Positions 1-9,700 of a stretch of DNA of 64,000 nucleotides are shown in pieces; the first letter of the stretch is position 1; each line of letters begins with the position of its first letter. The translations under genes and the position numbers were made by a program. The DNA is from Planctomycetota bacterium (lineage in GTDB: Bacteria; Planctomycetota; Planctomycetia; Pirellulales; Lacipirellulaceae). The notes under the pieces were generated by a model. The model made no database searches. It worked only from the letters and a program-made list of their open reading frames with translations, and had not been told where the DNA came from. The DNA is taken from the NCBI GenBank assembly GCA_024278955.1, contig JAJRSE010000002.1, positions 124,001-188,000 of the forward strand, given 5' to 3'.

Positions 1-1009
1 GATCTTGCGATTGTCGTTGCGAATTAAGCTCGTCCATGTACTGAGCAATCGTGTCGGCTCGCTCCACACTGTCGGTGGTCAATAGCTCGATCGCAATGTC
101 TGCCTGCCCTAGTCGCCCCGCAGCGTTAAGCCGTGGCCCGATCACGAAACCAATATCTTCGCATTCCAGAAACGATTTTTCGTGGAGTTGGGTCTTCCGC
201 AGTAGGGCAGCAATCCCCACCGACGGTTCCGCTTTGAGCGAGTTGAGACCATAGCGAACGAGGATACGATTTTCATCAATCAGCGGCACGACATCGCAAA
301 CCGTACCAATGGCCGCCAGGCCAATCGCTTGTAACAAAAACGTCCGCAGCCGATCGGTCACTTTCTTGCCATCGCTTGCACATTGGCAAAGAGCCCAAGC
401 AAGTTTGAATGCGACTGCCGCACCACAAAGCCCTGCAAAGGGATATTCGGTTCCAGGCAGGCCCGGGTGAACAATTGCGGCTGCCTCCGGCAAGGTGTCG
501 CCCGTTTGATGGTGATCGGTCACCACCAAGGTCAGCCCGAGGTCCTTCGCTACCTGAGCTTCCTCAACACTCGCAACCCCGCAGTCAACCGTAACAATCA
601 GCTCGGTTCCTTGCTCAGCAATTTTTCGCAGGGCATCGGCGTTAAGACTGTACCCTTCTTCGATTCGATGGGGCACATAGAAGTCGACTATTGCACCCAA
701 TAGCCGTAGACAACGCAACAGAATCGCGGTCGACGTCATCCCGTCGGCGTCGTAGTCGCCATAAATCGTGATCCGCTTTTTTACTTGGACCGCAGCGTAG
801 ATAATCTTCGCCGCCTCTTCGGCTCCTGGGAGCTCGGCTGGCTCGCGTAGACCGCTAAGTTTGGGATCAAGAAATTGTCGAGCAACGTCAGGATCGCTAA
901 TCCCCCGAGACATCAGCAACTGCGCAACAACAGCCGGTATTCCCGCCGCCCTTTCCAGTGCGGCAACATCAAGAGGATCGCAATTGGCAATGCGCCAGCG
1001 CTTAGGCAT
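1..1009 (-). CDS. recJ: Single-stranded-DNA-specific exonuclease RecJ (3' part cut by window edge)
   Basis: The reading frame is open from an ATG at 1009 to the left edge, giving about 336 N-terminal residues. Visible DHH-phosphoesterase motifs are YGDYDADG (residues 83-90), TVDCG (140-144) and TDHH (164-167), followed by a GPRLNAAGR stretch typical of the RecJ core. Known family role: 5'-3' degradation of single-stranded DNA in recombination and mismatch repair, Mn2+ dependent, cytoplasmic. It is the last gene of a leftward run trxA-rpmG-recJ and begins 94 bp after the rpmG stop. The C-terminal OB fold is outside the window. The identification is secure; only the length is unknown. Confidence 0.95.
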   Translation of the reverse strand, partial: MPKRWRIANCDPLDVAALERAAGIPAVVAQLLMSRGISDPDVARQFLDPKLSGLREPAELPGAEEAAKIIYAAVQVKKRITIYGDYDADGMTSTAILLRCLRLLGAIVDFYVPHRIEEGYSLNADALRKIAEQGTELIVTVDCGVASVEEAQVAKDLGLTLVVTDHHQTGDTLPEAAAIVHPGLPGTEYPFAGLCGAAVAFKLAWALCQCASDGKKVTDRLRTFLLQAIGLAAIGTVCDVVPLIDENRILVRYGLNSLKAEPSVGIAALLRKTQLHEKSFLECEDIGFVIGPRLNAAGRLGQADIAIELLTTDSVERADTIAQYMDELNSQRQSQD

Positions 1010-1103
1010 GTCATCCGTAATTGGTGTGAGTCCAGAGGCAACCGTCCAGAGGCCCGTGAGGAGAGGAAATCGCTAGACTCTCGACCCTGGACTCTACTCC
1101 CTA

Positions 1104-1280
1104 CTACTTCTTCTTTTCGACATGCAAAGTGTGCTTCCGAAGACGCGGGCAATACTTCTTGAGCCGCAGCTTTTCGCCACCCATTTTTCGGCGGATCGTG
1201 TAGTTGTAGTCGCCGGTCTCTTCACAAACCAAGAATACTGACTCGACCTTCCGCTTTCTTCTGCCTGATTTCTTGGCCAT
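1104..1280 (-). CDS. rpmG: 50S ribosomal protein L33
   Basis: A 58-codon gene starting at ATG 1280 behind a good ribosome site (AGGA, 7 nt spacing) and ending with TAG at 1104-1106. The protein begins [11 protein letters not shown] and carries the L33 signature [10 protein letters not shown] and [13 protein letters not shown]. It belongs to the large ribosomal subunit. The zinc-ribbon form of L33 has two CxxC pairs; here only one cysteine of each pair remains (C19 and C43), so it is intermediate between the zinc-binding and zinc-free forms and probably does not bind zinc. It lies between trxA and recJ on the same strand. Small size makes it easy to overlook, but the match is clear. Confidence 0.93.
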   Translation of the reverse strand: MAKKSGRRKRKVESVFLVCEETGDYNYTIRRKMGGEKLRLKKYCPRLRKHTLHVEKKK

Positions 1281-1490
1281 GATCTTTTCCTACTTCGTCT
1301 AAATTCGGGTTGGGTACTACGGGGGGTGCTAGAAGAAGCACGTATCATTGTGGGCAACCCGCCATTCTACGCCTTTTGCCAATTTCTTCCAGTGGTGAAA
1401 TCGGGCCCTTTGGTAGAGATTCAGACGCATTCCTCACCTTGTGAGCCGCAGGCGGCACTCTGAAGAAGTCGCTAGGCCACCGGAAGAGCT

Positions 1491-1814
1491 CTACGCCTTG
1501 GCGGCGTCGAGGGCTTCTTGCAGGCGAGCCTTGGGCTGGACGCCAACAAATCGGTCGACCACTTCACCATTCTTGAAGACCATCAGCGTGGGGATGCTGC
1601 TTACACCGTAGTTTTGAGCCGAATTTGGGGAGTCGTCGATGTTGATTTTCGTCACTTTCGCCGAGCCAGCATTCTCGCCTGCTAATTCCTCGACCATCGG
1701 AGCGATCTGACGGCACGGGCCGCACCACGGAGCCCAAAAGTCGACGAGCACAGGCTCTGAGGACTGAATAACTTCCGCGTCGAAACTGCTGTCGTTGACT
1801 TCTTGAACGCCCAT
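1491..1814 (-). CDS. trxA: Thioredoxin
   Basis: A 107-residue thioredoxin with the redox motif WCGPC at residues 30-34 and the cis-proline loop SIPTL further on; total length is typical of the family. It reduces disulfides of cytoplasmic proteins using electrons from thioredoxin reductase. The ATG at 1814 (MGVQEVND) was chosen because the longer open frame starting at 1895 adds residues unlike thioredoxin, and a GGGGAA ribosome site precedes 1814. It is first in the leftward run with rpmG and recJ, and is divergent from another thioredoxin-fold gene at 2138. Confidence 0.96.
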   Translation of the reverse strand: MGVQEVNDSSFDAEVIQSSEPVLVDFWAPWCGPCRQIAPMVEELAGENAGSAKVTKINIDDSPNSAQNYGVSSIPTLMVFKNGEVVDRFVGVQPKARLQEALDAAKA

Positions 1815-2137
1815 GATGGAAAATTCCCCAGATCTGGGGCTCCTTTTGCTTGTGCAAATGTCAATCCAAGGACCAAACCAGTCCAAGACCGCCATTTGCT
1901 ATTGGTTGTTTTTCGCCTTGCTAGCTACTACGCAACGATCGATCTGTAGGTTCAATCGCCACATCGCGTCCCAGCAGGAGAGGATTTTCAGGGAACCCGC
2001 AGATTATCGGGGATGTTTTGCCGACTGTCAACAAACTCGCAAGCGGTTTTCAGTACCCTAGAAGCCGGCCAAGCTCTCATGCTAAACTGCCGAAGTCCCT
2101 GTTTTCGCCTGTTGAGCCGTCTTCTGGAGCTGTCACG
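1815..2137. other. Divergent intergenic region between two thioredoxin-fold genes
   Basis: This 323-bp stretch separates the divergent trxA and the thioredoxin-like gene at 2138. It must hold both promoters. I see no convincing RNA gene, no strong inverted repeat and no open frame with family resemblance. Confidence 0.5.
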
Positions 2138-2719
2138 ATGGTCCGTACCTCAAGCACGATGTTACCCCTGGGCACTTCTGCCCCTGATTTTTCGCTGGTC
2201 AATGTCGACGCGACGACCGTTTCGCTCGCAAATTTTTCGGGCTCCCCTGCCCTGTTGGTCATGTTCATGTGCAACCATTGTCCTTATGTGGTCCATGTTG
2301 CCGACCATCTGGCTGTTTTGGCCCAGGAGTACATGGCGCGCGGTGTAGGCATTGTTGGGATCAGCTCAAATGATATCTCTGCCCATCCAGCCGACTCTCC
2401 TGAACAGATGGTTGCCGAAGCCGAAGAACGAGGCTACGGCTTTGCTTATCTTTACGATGAAACGCAGGAGGTAGCCAAAGCCTATCGGGCCGCTTGCACA
2501 CCGGACTTCTTCCTTTTCGACCGCGACCAGAAGCTCGTCTACCGGGGCCAGCTCGACTCAAGCCGCCCTGAAAGTGGCATCCCTGTCACGGGCGCAGACC
2601 TACGAGCTGCACTCGATGCAGTACTCGAGGGAAAGCCGCCAGCAGAAAAGCAGACTCCCAGCCTGGGCTGCAATATCAAGTGGAAGCCGGGAAGCGAACC
2701 GGAATATTTTGGGGGCTGA
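2138..2719 (+). CDS. Thioredoxin-like / AhpC-TSA family redox protein
   Basis: A 193-residue cytoplasmic protein. It opens with the peroxiredoxin-type segment PLGTSAPDFSLVNVD and has the active-site-like motif CNHCP (about residues 46-50), followed by a 'TPDFFLFDRDQKLVYRGQ' stretch typical of TlpA/AhpC-TSA folds. The ATG at 2138 is preferred to an upstream one at 2018 because a GGAG ribosome site lies 8 nt before it and homology starts there. Such proteins with CxxC in place of the classical peroxidatic cysteine are usually annotated simply as thioredoxin family; the substrate is unknown. The gene converges with the YbdK-type ligase gene, with 14 bp between stops. Confidence 0.85.
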   Translation: MVRTSSTMLPLGTSAPDFSLVNVDATTVSLANFSGSPALLVMFMCNHCPYVVHVADHLAVLAQEYMARGVGIVGISSNDISAHPADSPEQMVAEAEERGYGFAYLYDETQEVAKAYRAACTPDFFLFDRDQKLVYRGQLDSSRPESGIPVTGADLRAALDAVLEGKPPAEKQTPSLGCNIKWKPGSEPEYFGG

Positions 2720-2733
2720 TGCTGCCTTGGCTT

Positions 2734-3855
2734 CTAAGGCGATAGCCGCGAAGCGTTTGTCATTTGACGAACAATTTCTTCGGCGCTACCGGTTTCGGCC
2801 ATGATCGAGAGCTGTCGGTCGGCCCAACTGGGCGAGGCGGCAATATGGCGGCAACGCTCTAAGTGACGCTCGCAGCCCAACTCCGCAGCTGTGGGGACGA
2901 GTTTTTCTACCAGTTGCTCAACCGTCTGCTCGACGGTCATCACTTGGTAGGTGTAAGAATCGACTAAATGAGCCCCGGTACCAAAACGGGTCGCACGCCA
3001 TTTGTTTTGGCGTACCATCATCGGGTGGCAATCGTGCTGATAGGTTCCGTCGTCAATCTCGTCGGAAAGCGCCTTGACCAGACATTGCACAAGAGCCGCA
3101 ATAGCAAGCGTGTCTTCAAGGTTGCCCGGCATGTCGCAGACGCGAACCTCGACGGTACCGAAAATATGGTGGGGGCGTACATCCCACCATATTTCGCGAA
3201 TCGTGTTGATAAATCCGGTGTCTACCATATGGTTCACCAGCCAAACGTATTCGCTCCAATTGCGCATCAAGGTTGGCATTCCGGCAGTGGGTAAACCTTC
3301 CATCACCTTCGAGCGGTGCGATTGCAGGCCCGTTTGTCGCCCTTCCCAAAACGGACTGCTGCTACTCAGGGCCAAGAGCATGGGTAAATGTCGAAGAATA
3401 CGGTCGCAAATCATGATCGCTTTGTCACCCGAGTCGACGCCGACATGCACATGCAAGCCGAAAGTTACAAGTCGCCGAGCCAGTTCCTGCAACAACTCGA
3501 CAAGCTGATGGTAGCGGTCGCCTTGCGAAATCTTTTGTTCCTTCCAAAGCGAGAAAGGGTGGGTGGCTCCCCACCAAAGTCGCAGGCCGAGCTGGTCGGT
3601 TGCTTTCTCAACGGCTTTGATCTTGGCGCTTAGGTCAGCTTCTGCCTCATCAACCGTTTCGCATACGCCGGTGATAATCTCGATCACACATTGCATAAGC
3701 TCCGGCTTAATCTCTAGCAGTCCGTTGCCCTCAAGCTGCTCGGCCAACTCCGGAAACGAGTTAGCGAGGGCCATGGTTCGGTCGTCAACCAGTCCCAGTT
3801 CGATCTCAATGCCCAGCGTAGGACGATCGTTTGAAGTGAAATCAATCGTTGCCAT
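2734..3855 (-). CDS. Carboxylate-amine ligase, YbdK / glutamate-cysteine ligase GCS2 family
   Basis: A 373-residue protein that fits the family in length. The N-terminus PTLGIEIELGLVD contains the GxExE nucleotide/metal-binding motif of GCS2 ligases; later blocks GLHVHVGVD and VEVRVCDMP are also typical. Members make an amide bond between a carboxylate and an amine using ATP; E. coli YbdK has weak glutamate-cysteine ligase activity, but the natural substrate here is unknown. A good ribosome site (GGAG, 8 nt) precedes ATG 3855. It is the last gene of a tight leftward run mqnD - amidohydrolase - this gene (38-39 bp gaps), so the three are probably co-transcribed. Confidence 0.88.
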   Translation of the reverse strand: MATIDFTSNDRPTLGIEIELGLVDDRTMALANSFPELAEQLEGNGLLEIKPELMQCVIEIITGVCETVDEAEADLSAKIKAVEKATDQLGLRLWWGATHPFSLWKEQKISQGDRYHQLVELLQELARRLVTFGLHVHVGVDSGDKAIMICDRILRHLPMLLALSSSSPFWEGRQTGLQSHRSKVMEGLPTAGMPTLMRNWSEYVWLVNHMVDTGFINTIREIWWDVRPHHIFGTVEVRVCDMPGNLEDTLAIAALVQCLVKALSDEIDDGTYQHDCHPMMVRQNKWRATRFGTGAHLVDSYTYQVMTVEQTVEQLVEKLVPTAAELGCERHLERCRHIAASPSWADRQLSIMAETGSAEEIVRQMTNASRLSP

Positions 3856-3894
3856 TTCGAGAGCTCCGTTCTCCGCAATCTGCTAATGTTGACT

Positions 3895-5094
3895 TCAAGA
3901 ACCTGACGGTTTACAAGCCATGACAACCGATCGAGCAAGCACTCGCGTACCAATTTTCAATGCGGCTTCGTCGATGTCAAAACGCGGGGTGTGTAGCGGG
4001 GTGACTGCCGATAAATCGTTCGCACAACCAAGGCGAAACATCATTCCTCGAACGATCGCCAAATAACAGGCGAAATCTTCGCTACCCATACTTGGCTTAA
4101 CAATGAGCTGTACGTGATCTTCGCCCAAGACTTCCTCTGCTTCATGACACACGAGCCGAGTGAGATCAGCGTTGTTGTACACCGAAGGGATACTTACATG
4201 AAACGTCACTTCGATTTGTGTGCCGGTGATCTCCTCCACTCCACGCGCCACTTGGCGAATTTGTTCTATCGTACGAACGCGAACCTGAGAATCAAGGGTC
4301 CGCATCGTGCCCCACAACTCGACTTGGTCAGGGATGACGTTCGGATTTTTCCCGCCCTGGACACACCCAATCGTCAACACGACGGCATCGTGGCTGTCGG
4401 TTGCTCGGGGGACAAACTGGTAGAGCGTGCTAATCAGTTGGGCTGAAGCAGCAATGGGGTCTTTCGATTCATGGGGGCGGGCAGCGTGGCCTCCTTGGCC
4501 GCGAACCGTCAGTTGCAATGAATCGCAATGGGCGGTAAAGGCTCCCGAACGCAGGCCGATCTCTCCCGTCCGGCGAGCCGGGTCGACGTGTAGCGCGACA
4601 ATCTGGTCGACTCCCTCCATTGCTCCTGCCTCGATCATGCGGGCGGCCCCGACGGCTGTTTCTTCGGAAGGTTGGAGAATGGCTCGCCAGCAAACGGGCC
4701 ACGGCACCGGGGCGTTTTTGGCAAGCTCCGTCAACGCGGAAACCGCTCCGTACACCATGGCGCTATGCGCGTCGTGGCCGCAGGCGTGCATAATACCGTC
4801 ACGTTGGCTGCGGTAGGCGACTTGTTTTGCGTCTTGGATGCGCAGTGCGTCGATGTCGGCTCGGATCGCTACACGCGGGGCTTCTGAAGCGGGCTCGCTG
4901 TCGGAAATGACCCCGCACCCGTCGGGACCCATTCGGACTTCCATCCCCAGCTTCTCGAAGAGCTGGTAGAGATAGAGGCTCGTTTGTAGCTCCTCGCCGC
5001 TGGGTTCGGGATGGGCGTGCAGGTGGCGTCTCAGAGCGACCACTTCGGGCGCCTGCTGATCGACGATTGCGTCGAGTTGAGATTTCCACGGCAT
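3895..5094 (-). CDS. M20 family (M20D) amidohydrolase / amino-acid deacylase
   Basis: A 399-residue cytosolic metallo-hydrolase. Metal-binding blocks of the M20D group are present: MHACGHDAH around residues 99-107, the catalytic SEE, ALHVDP, the dimerisation-domain GGHAARPHES, and GSEDFACYL with LHTPRFD near the end. The family includes N-acyl-amino-acid hydrolases, hippurate hydrolase and IAA-amino-acid hydrolases; which acyl amino acid is cleaved cannot be told from sequence. It sits between mqnD and the YbdK-type ligase, closely spaced on the same strand. No strong ribosome site was seen before ATG 5094. Confidence 0.9.
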   Translation of the reverse strand: MPWKSQLDAIVDQQAPEVVALRRHLHAHPEPSGEELQTSLYLYQLFEKLGMEVRMGPDGCGVISDSEPASEAPRVAIRADIDALRIQDAKQVAYRSQRDGIMHACGHDAHSAMVYGAVSALTELAKNAPVPWPVCWRAILQPSEETAVGAARMIEAGAMEGVDQIVALHVDPARRTGEIGLRSGAFTAHCDSLQLTVRGQGGHAARPHESKDPIAASAQLISTLYQFVPRATDSHDAVVLTIGCVQGGKNPNVIPDQVELWGTMRTLDSQVRVRTIEQIRQVARGVEEITGTQIEVTFHVSIPSVYNNADLTRLVCHEAEEVLGEDHVQLIVKPSMGSEDFACYLAIVRGMMFRLGCANDLSAVTPLHTPRFDIDEAALKIGTRVLARSVVMACKPSGS

Positions 5095-5132
5095 GGGTAA
5101 GCAACTCGATCAGTGACAGCTAGCGATTCACG

Positions 5133-6005
5133 TTACAGGTCGACAAATTCAGGTACGATCAACTCAGGCAGGATTCCCTGTTCATATCCCATTGCCAGAA
5201 ATTTGGTAACCGCTTCGCGGCCTTTGGCACCAAAATCAAGCGTCCAATCGTTGACATACATGCCGACAAATTTGTCGGCCTTGGCTCGATCGAGATCGCG
5301 ACCGTATTGCAGGGCGTACTCCAAGGCTTCCTCTCGATTTTTCAGCCCGTAGTCGATGCTCTCGTAGAGCAATCGTTGCACTTCGCGGATGGTTTCCTCG
5401 CCCAGGTCCTTACGAATCGCATTGGCCCCCAGCGGCAACGGCAAGCCACCGGTTAGCTCTTGCCACCAGACGCCCAGGTCGAGCACGAGCTTCAAGTCGC
5501 TGTTTGCATAGGTCAGTTGACCTTCGTGGATAATCAGTCCCACGTCGACTTTCTGCCCTTGGTACTCTCCCTTTTTTACCGCAGGAATAATTTCGTCGAA
5601 CGGCACCAGAACGTACTCGAAATCCTGCTCCAAACACATGCGCAAACCGAGAAAAGCACTGGTCAGCTTCCCTGGCACGGCAACGATTTTATTCTTGAGA
5701 TCATCAACAGTGCACTCCTCGCGTGACACAACCATCGGGCCGTAGCCATCGCCCATACTCGCCCCGCAGCTGCAAAGCGCGTACTTGTCGTGCAAAAACG
5801 CATAGGCATGAATGCTGATGGCGGTCAGTTCGAGGTCGGCTTCAAACGCACGCTGGTTGAGGGTCTCGATGTCGACCAATTCGTGCGTGAATTTGTACGA
5901 ACCCGTATCCACATGGTCGTTCGCAAGGGCGTGGAACATGAAGGCGTCGTCGGGATCGGGGCTGTGTCCGACACGGATGAGTTGTTGGGTCTCGGGTGAG
6001 GCCAC
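5133..6005 (-). CDS. mqnD: Futalosine-pathway menaquinone enzyme, MqnD (1,4-dihydroxy-6-naphthoate synthase) family
   Basis: A 290-residue protein with the signature GHSPDPDDAFMF (residues 13-24), matching the SPxPDD/N-F motif at the start of the MqnA/MqnD family, and the later block VGLIIHEGQLTY. MqnD converts cyclic de-hypoxanthine futalosine to 1,4-dihydroxy-6-naphthoate in the alternative menaquinone route. The periplasmic-binding-protein-like fold is shared with MqnA, so an MqnA assignment is the main alternative; the SPDPDD opening favours MqnD. The start is a GTG at 6005 with GGAG 9 nt upstream. It is the first gene of the three-gene leftward run ending at 2734. Confidence 0.85.
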   Translation of the reverse strand: MASPETQQLIRVGHSPDPDDAFMFHALANDHVDTGSYKFTHELVDIETLNQRAFEADLELTAISIHAYAFLHDKYALCSCGASMGDGYGPMVVSREECTVDDLKNKIVAVPGKLTSAFLGLRMCLEQDFEYVLVPFDEIIPAVKKGEYQGQKVDVGLIIHEGQLTYANSDLKLVLDLGVWWQELTGGLPLPLGANAIRKDLGEETIREVQRLLYESIDYGLKNREEALEYALQYGRDLDRAKADKFVGMYVNDWTLDFGAKGREAVTKFLAMGYEQGILPELIVPEFVDL

Positions 6006-6217
6006 GGCAAAGTTCTCCAGAAAGCGTAAAACAGAGGCAATTCAGCGAAGCGGCGAGGGAATGGAATCCCCGGGGCTTGTAGTCCGAATGATAGCCGTTG
6101 CCTCGGGCGGTCGTCAATCAACGACGATTTGGCCTCAGGAGAAAAACCGCATTCAAAGCGGGCGCGTAACTGCTTTACCTCAAAAAAGTGCCCTGCCACG
6201 ATCTGCTGGAGCCGCTT

Positions 6218-6679
6218 CTATGCTTCCAAAGAAAAACTTTCCACGGAAGTCTTCGGAGAATGCATGCCGGTGAGCACCGTCGTCGAGCTAGGACCAGCGA
6301 TTTCTTCGGCAAGCTTCTTGCAGGCGAGCTTCCAAGTTTCTCGCTGGTACTCGATTAACTGCAAGCAGGCGTTAAGCTTTTTTGGGTCGCGATTGAGCCG
6401 GCAAGCGGTCAGCTCGCGATAGATAAACGCGTACTGTTCCGACAAGGGCTTCGAGCTGTCCTCGGTACCCGCAGATGTGCCATTCACCATCGCCTCGACA
6501 ATGTCGATCATGCGAGCCATGATTTGGTCGATGGCGATCGATTCGTCGTCCTCAGCCCAAGCTTTTTGAGCCTGCCGTCCGAAGCGTATTGCGCCGTCGA
6601 GCAACATCATGTGCAGCTGAGGCTGAGAAGCCGTTTGAACTTTGGAATCGAGATACTGAGATTTCGAGGGGTAGGACAT
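6218..6679 (-). CDS. fliS: Flagellar export chaperone FliS
   Basis: A 153-residue helical protein with the FliS pattern: N-terminal 'YLDSKVQTASQPQLHMMLLDGAIRFGRQA' type segment, a mid-region ending in LSEQYAFIYRELTACRLN, and a tryptophan-containing last helix. FliS binds the C-terminal helices of newly made flagellin in the cytoplasm, prevents early polymerisation and delivers it to the export gate. It is the last gene of the leftward flagellar block, 56 bp after fliD, the usual fliD-fliS order. The C-terminal tail beyond about residue 130 is longer than in E. coli FliS. Confidence 0.93.
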   Translation of the reverse strand: MSYPSKSQYLDSKVQTASQPQLHMMLLDGAIRFGRQAQKAWAEDDESIAIDQIMARMIDIVEAMVNGTSAGTEDSSKPLSEQYAFIYRELTACRLNRDPKKLNACLQLIEYQRETWKLACKKLAEEIAGPSSTTVLTGMHSPKTSVESFSLEA

Positions 6680-6735
6680 GGTGAGTCATTCCGTGCTAGT
6701 GGGGAAAGTAAAGGTAGGGGCGTGTGTGCTTTCGC

Positions 6736-9700
6736 TTATCGTCGAGCGGAGACAAGCGGAGCGATTGGGCTCAGGGAATTCAAAGCGGTTTGGCTCTGCT
6801 GCAACCCGGAGATGACTTGTTCCAGTTGGAAAAACTGCAAGAGCAACCTTTCGCGTTGTCTGTCTAGCGAATCGTTGAAATTCTCGATCCGCGTTTCGTT
6901 GCTGTCGATCGTGCTTTGCAAGGCATCCGAGCGATTTTTGAGCAGGCCGTTATCAGCCCCTGAAAGTTGCTCAATGGCCTCGTTGAACTTCGCGGCGACG
7001 CCGTTCGAGCTATCTCCAAAAAATGTCTGCAAGCCAACCGCATCGTCGGCGAACGCAGCTTTCAGTTTGGTCTTGTCGAGAACCAGCTCGCCTTTGTCAT
7101 CAACGCTGATGCCAATCTGCTCGAGGCTCGAAAAACTACCAACGCCCAAATAACGGTCGGTTGCCAATCGCGAAAGAGACGTCTCGACCCGCAATGCTTC
7201 GTTGGTTCCGAATAACAAGCCCGTCGTGAGATCGTTTTCATTAAAGGACGTCAGATCGGCCAGTTGTCCCTGGATGGCGTTGTAAGAATCGATAAACCCT
7301 TCCACCACCGACAGAAAGTCTTCATCGGTGGCAACAACCGAAACATTCACGGCACTCTCGCTGCCGGCGACAATTGTGATATCGACCCCGTTGATAACTT
7401 CTTCAAATGTGTTGGTGGTCGAGCTAACCAAAATCCCCGAGCCGGCAAGCTCGCCTTCGCCGAGGACGAGCAACGAGTCGCGCGCTTTCGAGGTTTCGGT
7501 AAAACTAAAACCAGTTGCCCCTGCGTCCAGGAAAATCTCATTTGCCGATCCCGAATCGTCGACCGAAATCGAAAGTCGATACCCAACCCCATCGAAAAAT
7601 GTGCTGGCGGTAACTCCGGCATCAAGGTCGTTGATTCGCGTAGCAATCGTGTTTAGCACACCTTGGCTGGCCGATTGATCAGAAAATAAGCCGACCCCAT
7701 CGATCGTAGTCGTAGTGGCGACGCCTTCGATCTTCAGGTCGGTCGCCGTGGTGCTGTTCCCCACATTTTCCACGGTGAGCTTCTCGGAGCCGCCGGCCGT
7801 GTCGGTCAGCCTGATACCGGTTTCTGACGAGTTGAGACTAGCCGTCACGCCGACACCATTTACGGTGGCCAGCTCGTTGATACGATCGATCAACTGACCA
7901 ACGGTCGTGATGCCTGAGTCGGCTCCGTCAAGATCGAGAGCAAGCACTTTCTCAGAAGAATCGGTGATTTTGAAATCGCCAAAATCGATACCTGCTCCGT
8001 TGTTGAGCGAGGCAAGACTAATCGCAGTCGAATTGCCGTCTAAATCGGAAAGATCGACGCGAAACGAATTCGTACCATCGATAACAACGGTGCTTTGACT
8101 ATCGATGACTTGGGTGGTGTTCTCGCGAGTCAGATTGAGATCTTTCGCCAGGGTGCCGCCGACGTCTTGCACGCCAAGCGACCCCGAACCCAAGGCGGTA
8201 TCGATCAAGAGTATGCCGTCGCCGGTGTCGTTAATCCGAGCCGTGATGCCCACATTGCCAGAGGTCGTAGCCAAATTGATGGCGTCGATCACATCGCCGA
8301 TTGTCTTTGCCTCGGAGCCTAGCGTATTCAGATCGATCGCCGTGGAAACACCGTTGGTGTCAGTGATTCTTATGTCGGAGGGGTCGATACCACTCCCCCC
8401 GTTGAGCGACGACAAAAGAGTCGACTCGCTAAGAGTTTGCCTTCCGAGCGTACCACTGTTGACCGAAGCCACCGACGTGGCATTGGTAATCCCCAGGGCT
8501 GTTGCCGTTGTCGTGACTCCGCTGTCGGCCACCACCAAAGTACCGGTACCGCCCGAGGTGTCAGCAATGGTGATTCCATTACGAGCTTCGTTAATCGAAG
8601 CCGTGACGTTAGAGCCTGAGGCATTGATCAAGTCGACGAGGTCGTCAAGTGTTTCGGCGGTCGACAAATCGATGGTCACGGGCCCAGTTCCTTGACGATC
8701 TGTGATGTCGATATCTCCGAGCACACCTACACCCTGACCGCCCCTGAGGCTAGAAAGAAGCGTGTCGCGTAGGCCCGAAACCAATCGCCGGCCGCCGATA
8801 TTGCCTGCGACCGCCGTTTCGGTCAGCCCCAAGTCTTCGGCCGCGGTCCCTGTGCCGATACTGCTAACGCTGAAAGTTTCTGCGCCGCCAGTCAGGTCGA
8901 CCAAGTCGATTCCGTTGCCATCTGCCGAAATCGAGGCAGTCAGTTTTGCCGGATCAAGGGCGTTGATTTTGTCGATCACGTCGCCAAGGCTTGTTGAACC
9001 TGCGAGATCTAAAGTCAACGTAGTATCGTCGATGAAGTCAAACTGTAGGTCGTCGACCGAATCGCGAATCTGCACACCGTTGCCATCGTTTAGTTTCGTA
9101 AGCTGCGAACCTGTGTAAAGCGTGAAAAGATCGGCACCAGTTACCGAAGAGGAGGTCGTACTAATCCCGCTCAGCCCAAGGTCGGCAGCGGTCGCCCCTC
9201 CGGCGACTTCTTGCACGGTCAGAGTGCTAACGCCCCCGACGTTGTCGGTCAGAGTGATCGCGTCTCCGTCTGCGGACGCAACCACGTTGATCTCCGTGTT
9301 GGCGTTGATGGTATCGAGTACCTCGTCGATTGTGCGAGCAAAGCTCAGATCGATAACCGCCGAGGTCCCGTTCAGGTCGGTGATGCGGATTTGGCCGCGC
9401 GACACGCCTGCGCCACTGTTGAGATCGTCGAGCGAAATACCTTGGTCGACAAAACCGCCAAAGCCAAACGACAACACGCCGCTGCTTTGAATATCGTCGA
9501 GGGAAGAAAATCGCTGGCTAATGAGTTGTTGAGACGAGGCCGTCTGCACAGGCCGAACTGACACATCGCCGATCGGCGGCTTACCGCCCGCAGCCAAAGC
9601 TACCGTAAGCAAGGTCTCGTCTTGCGACGAAACAGCTCGAGCCTGAAAAGGGTCCGCGACGTTGAGCTTCGACAGATCAAACTTCAACGCCTGAAGACGC

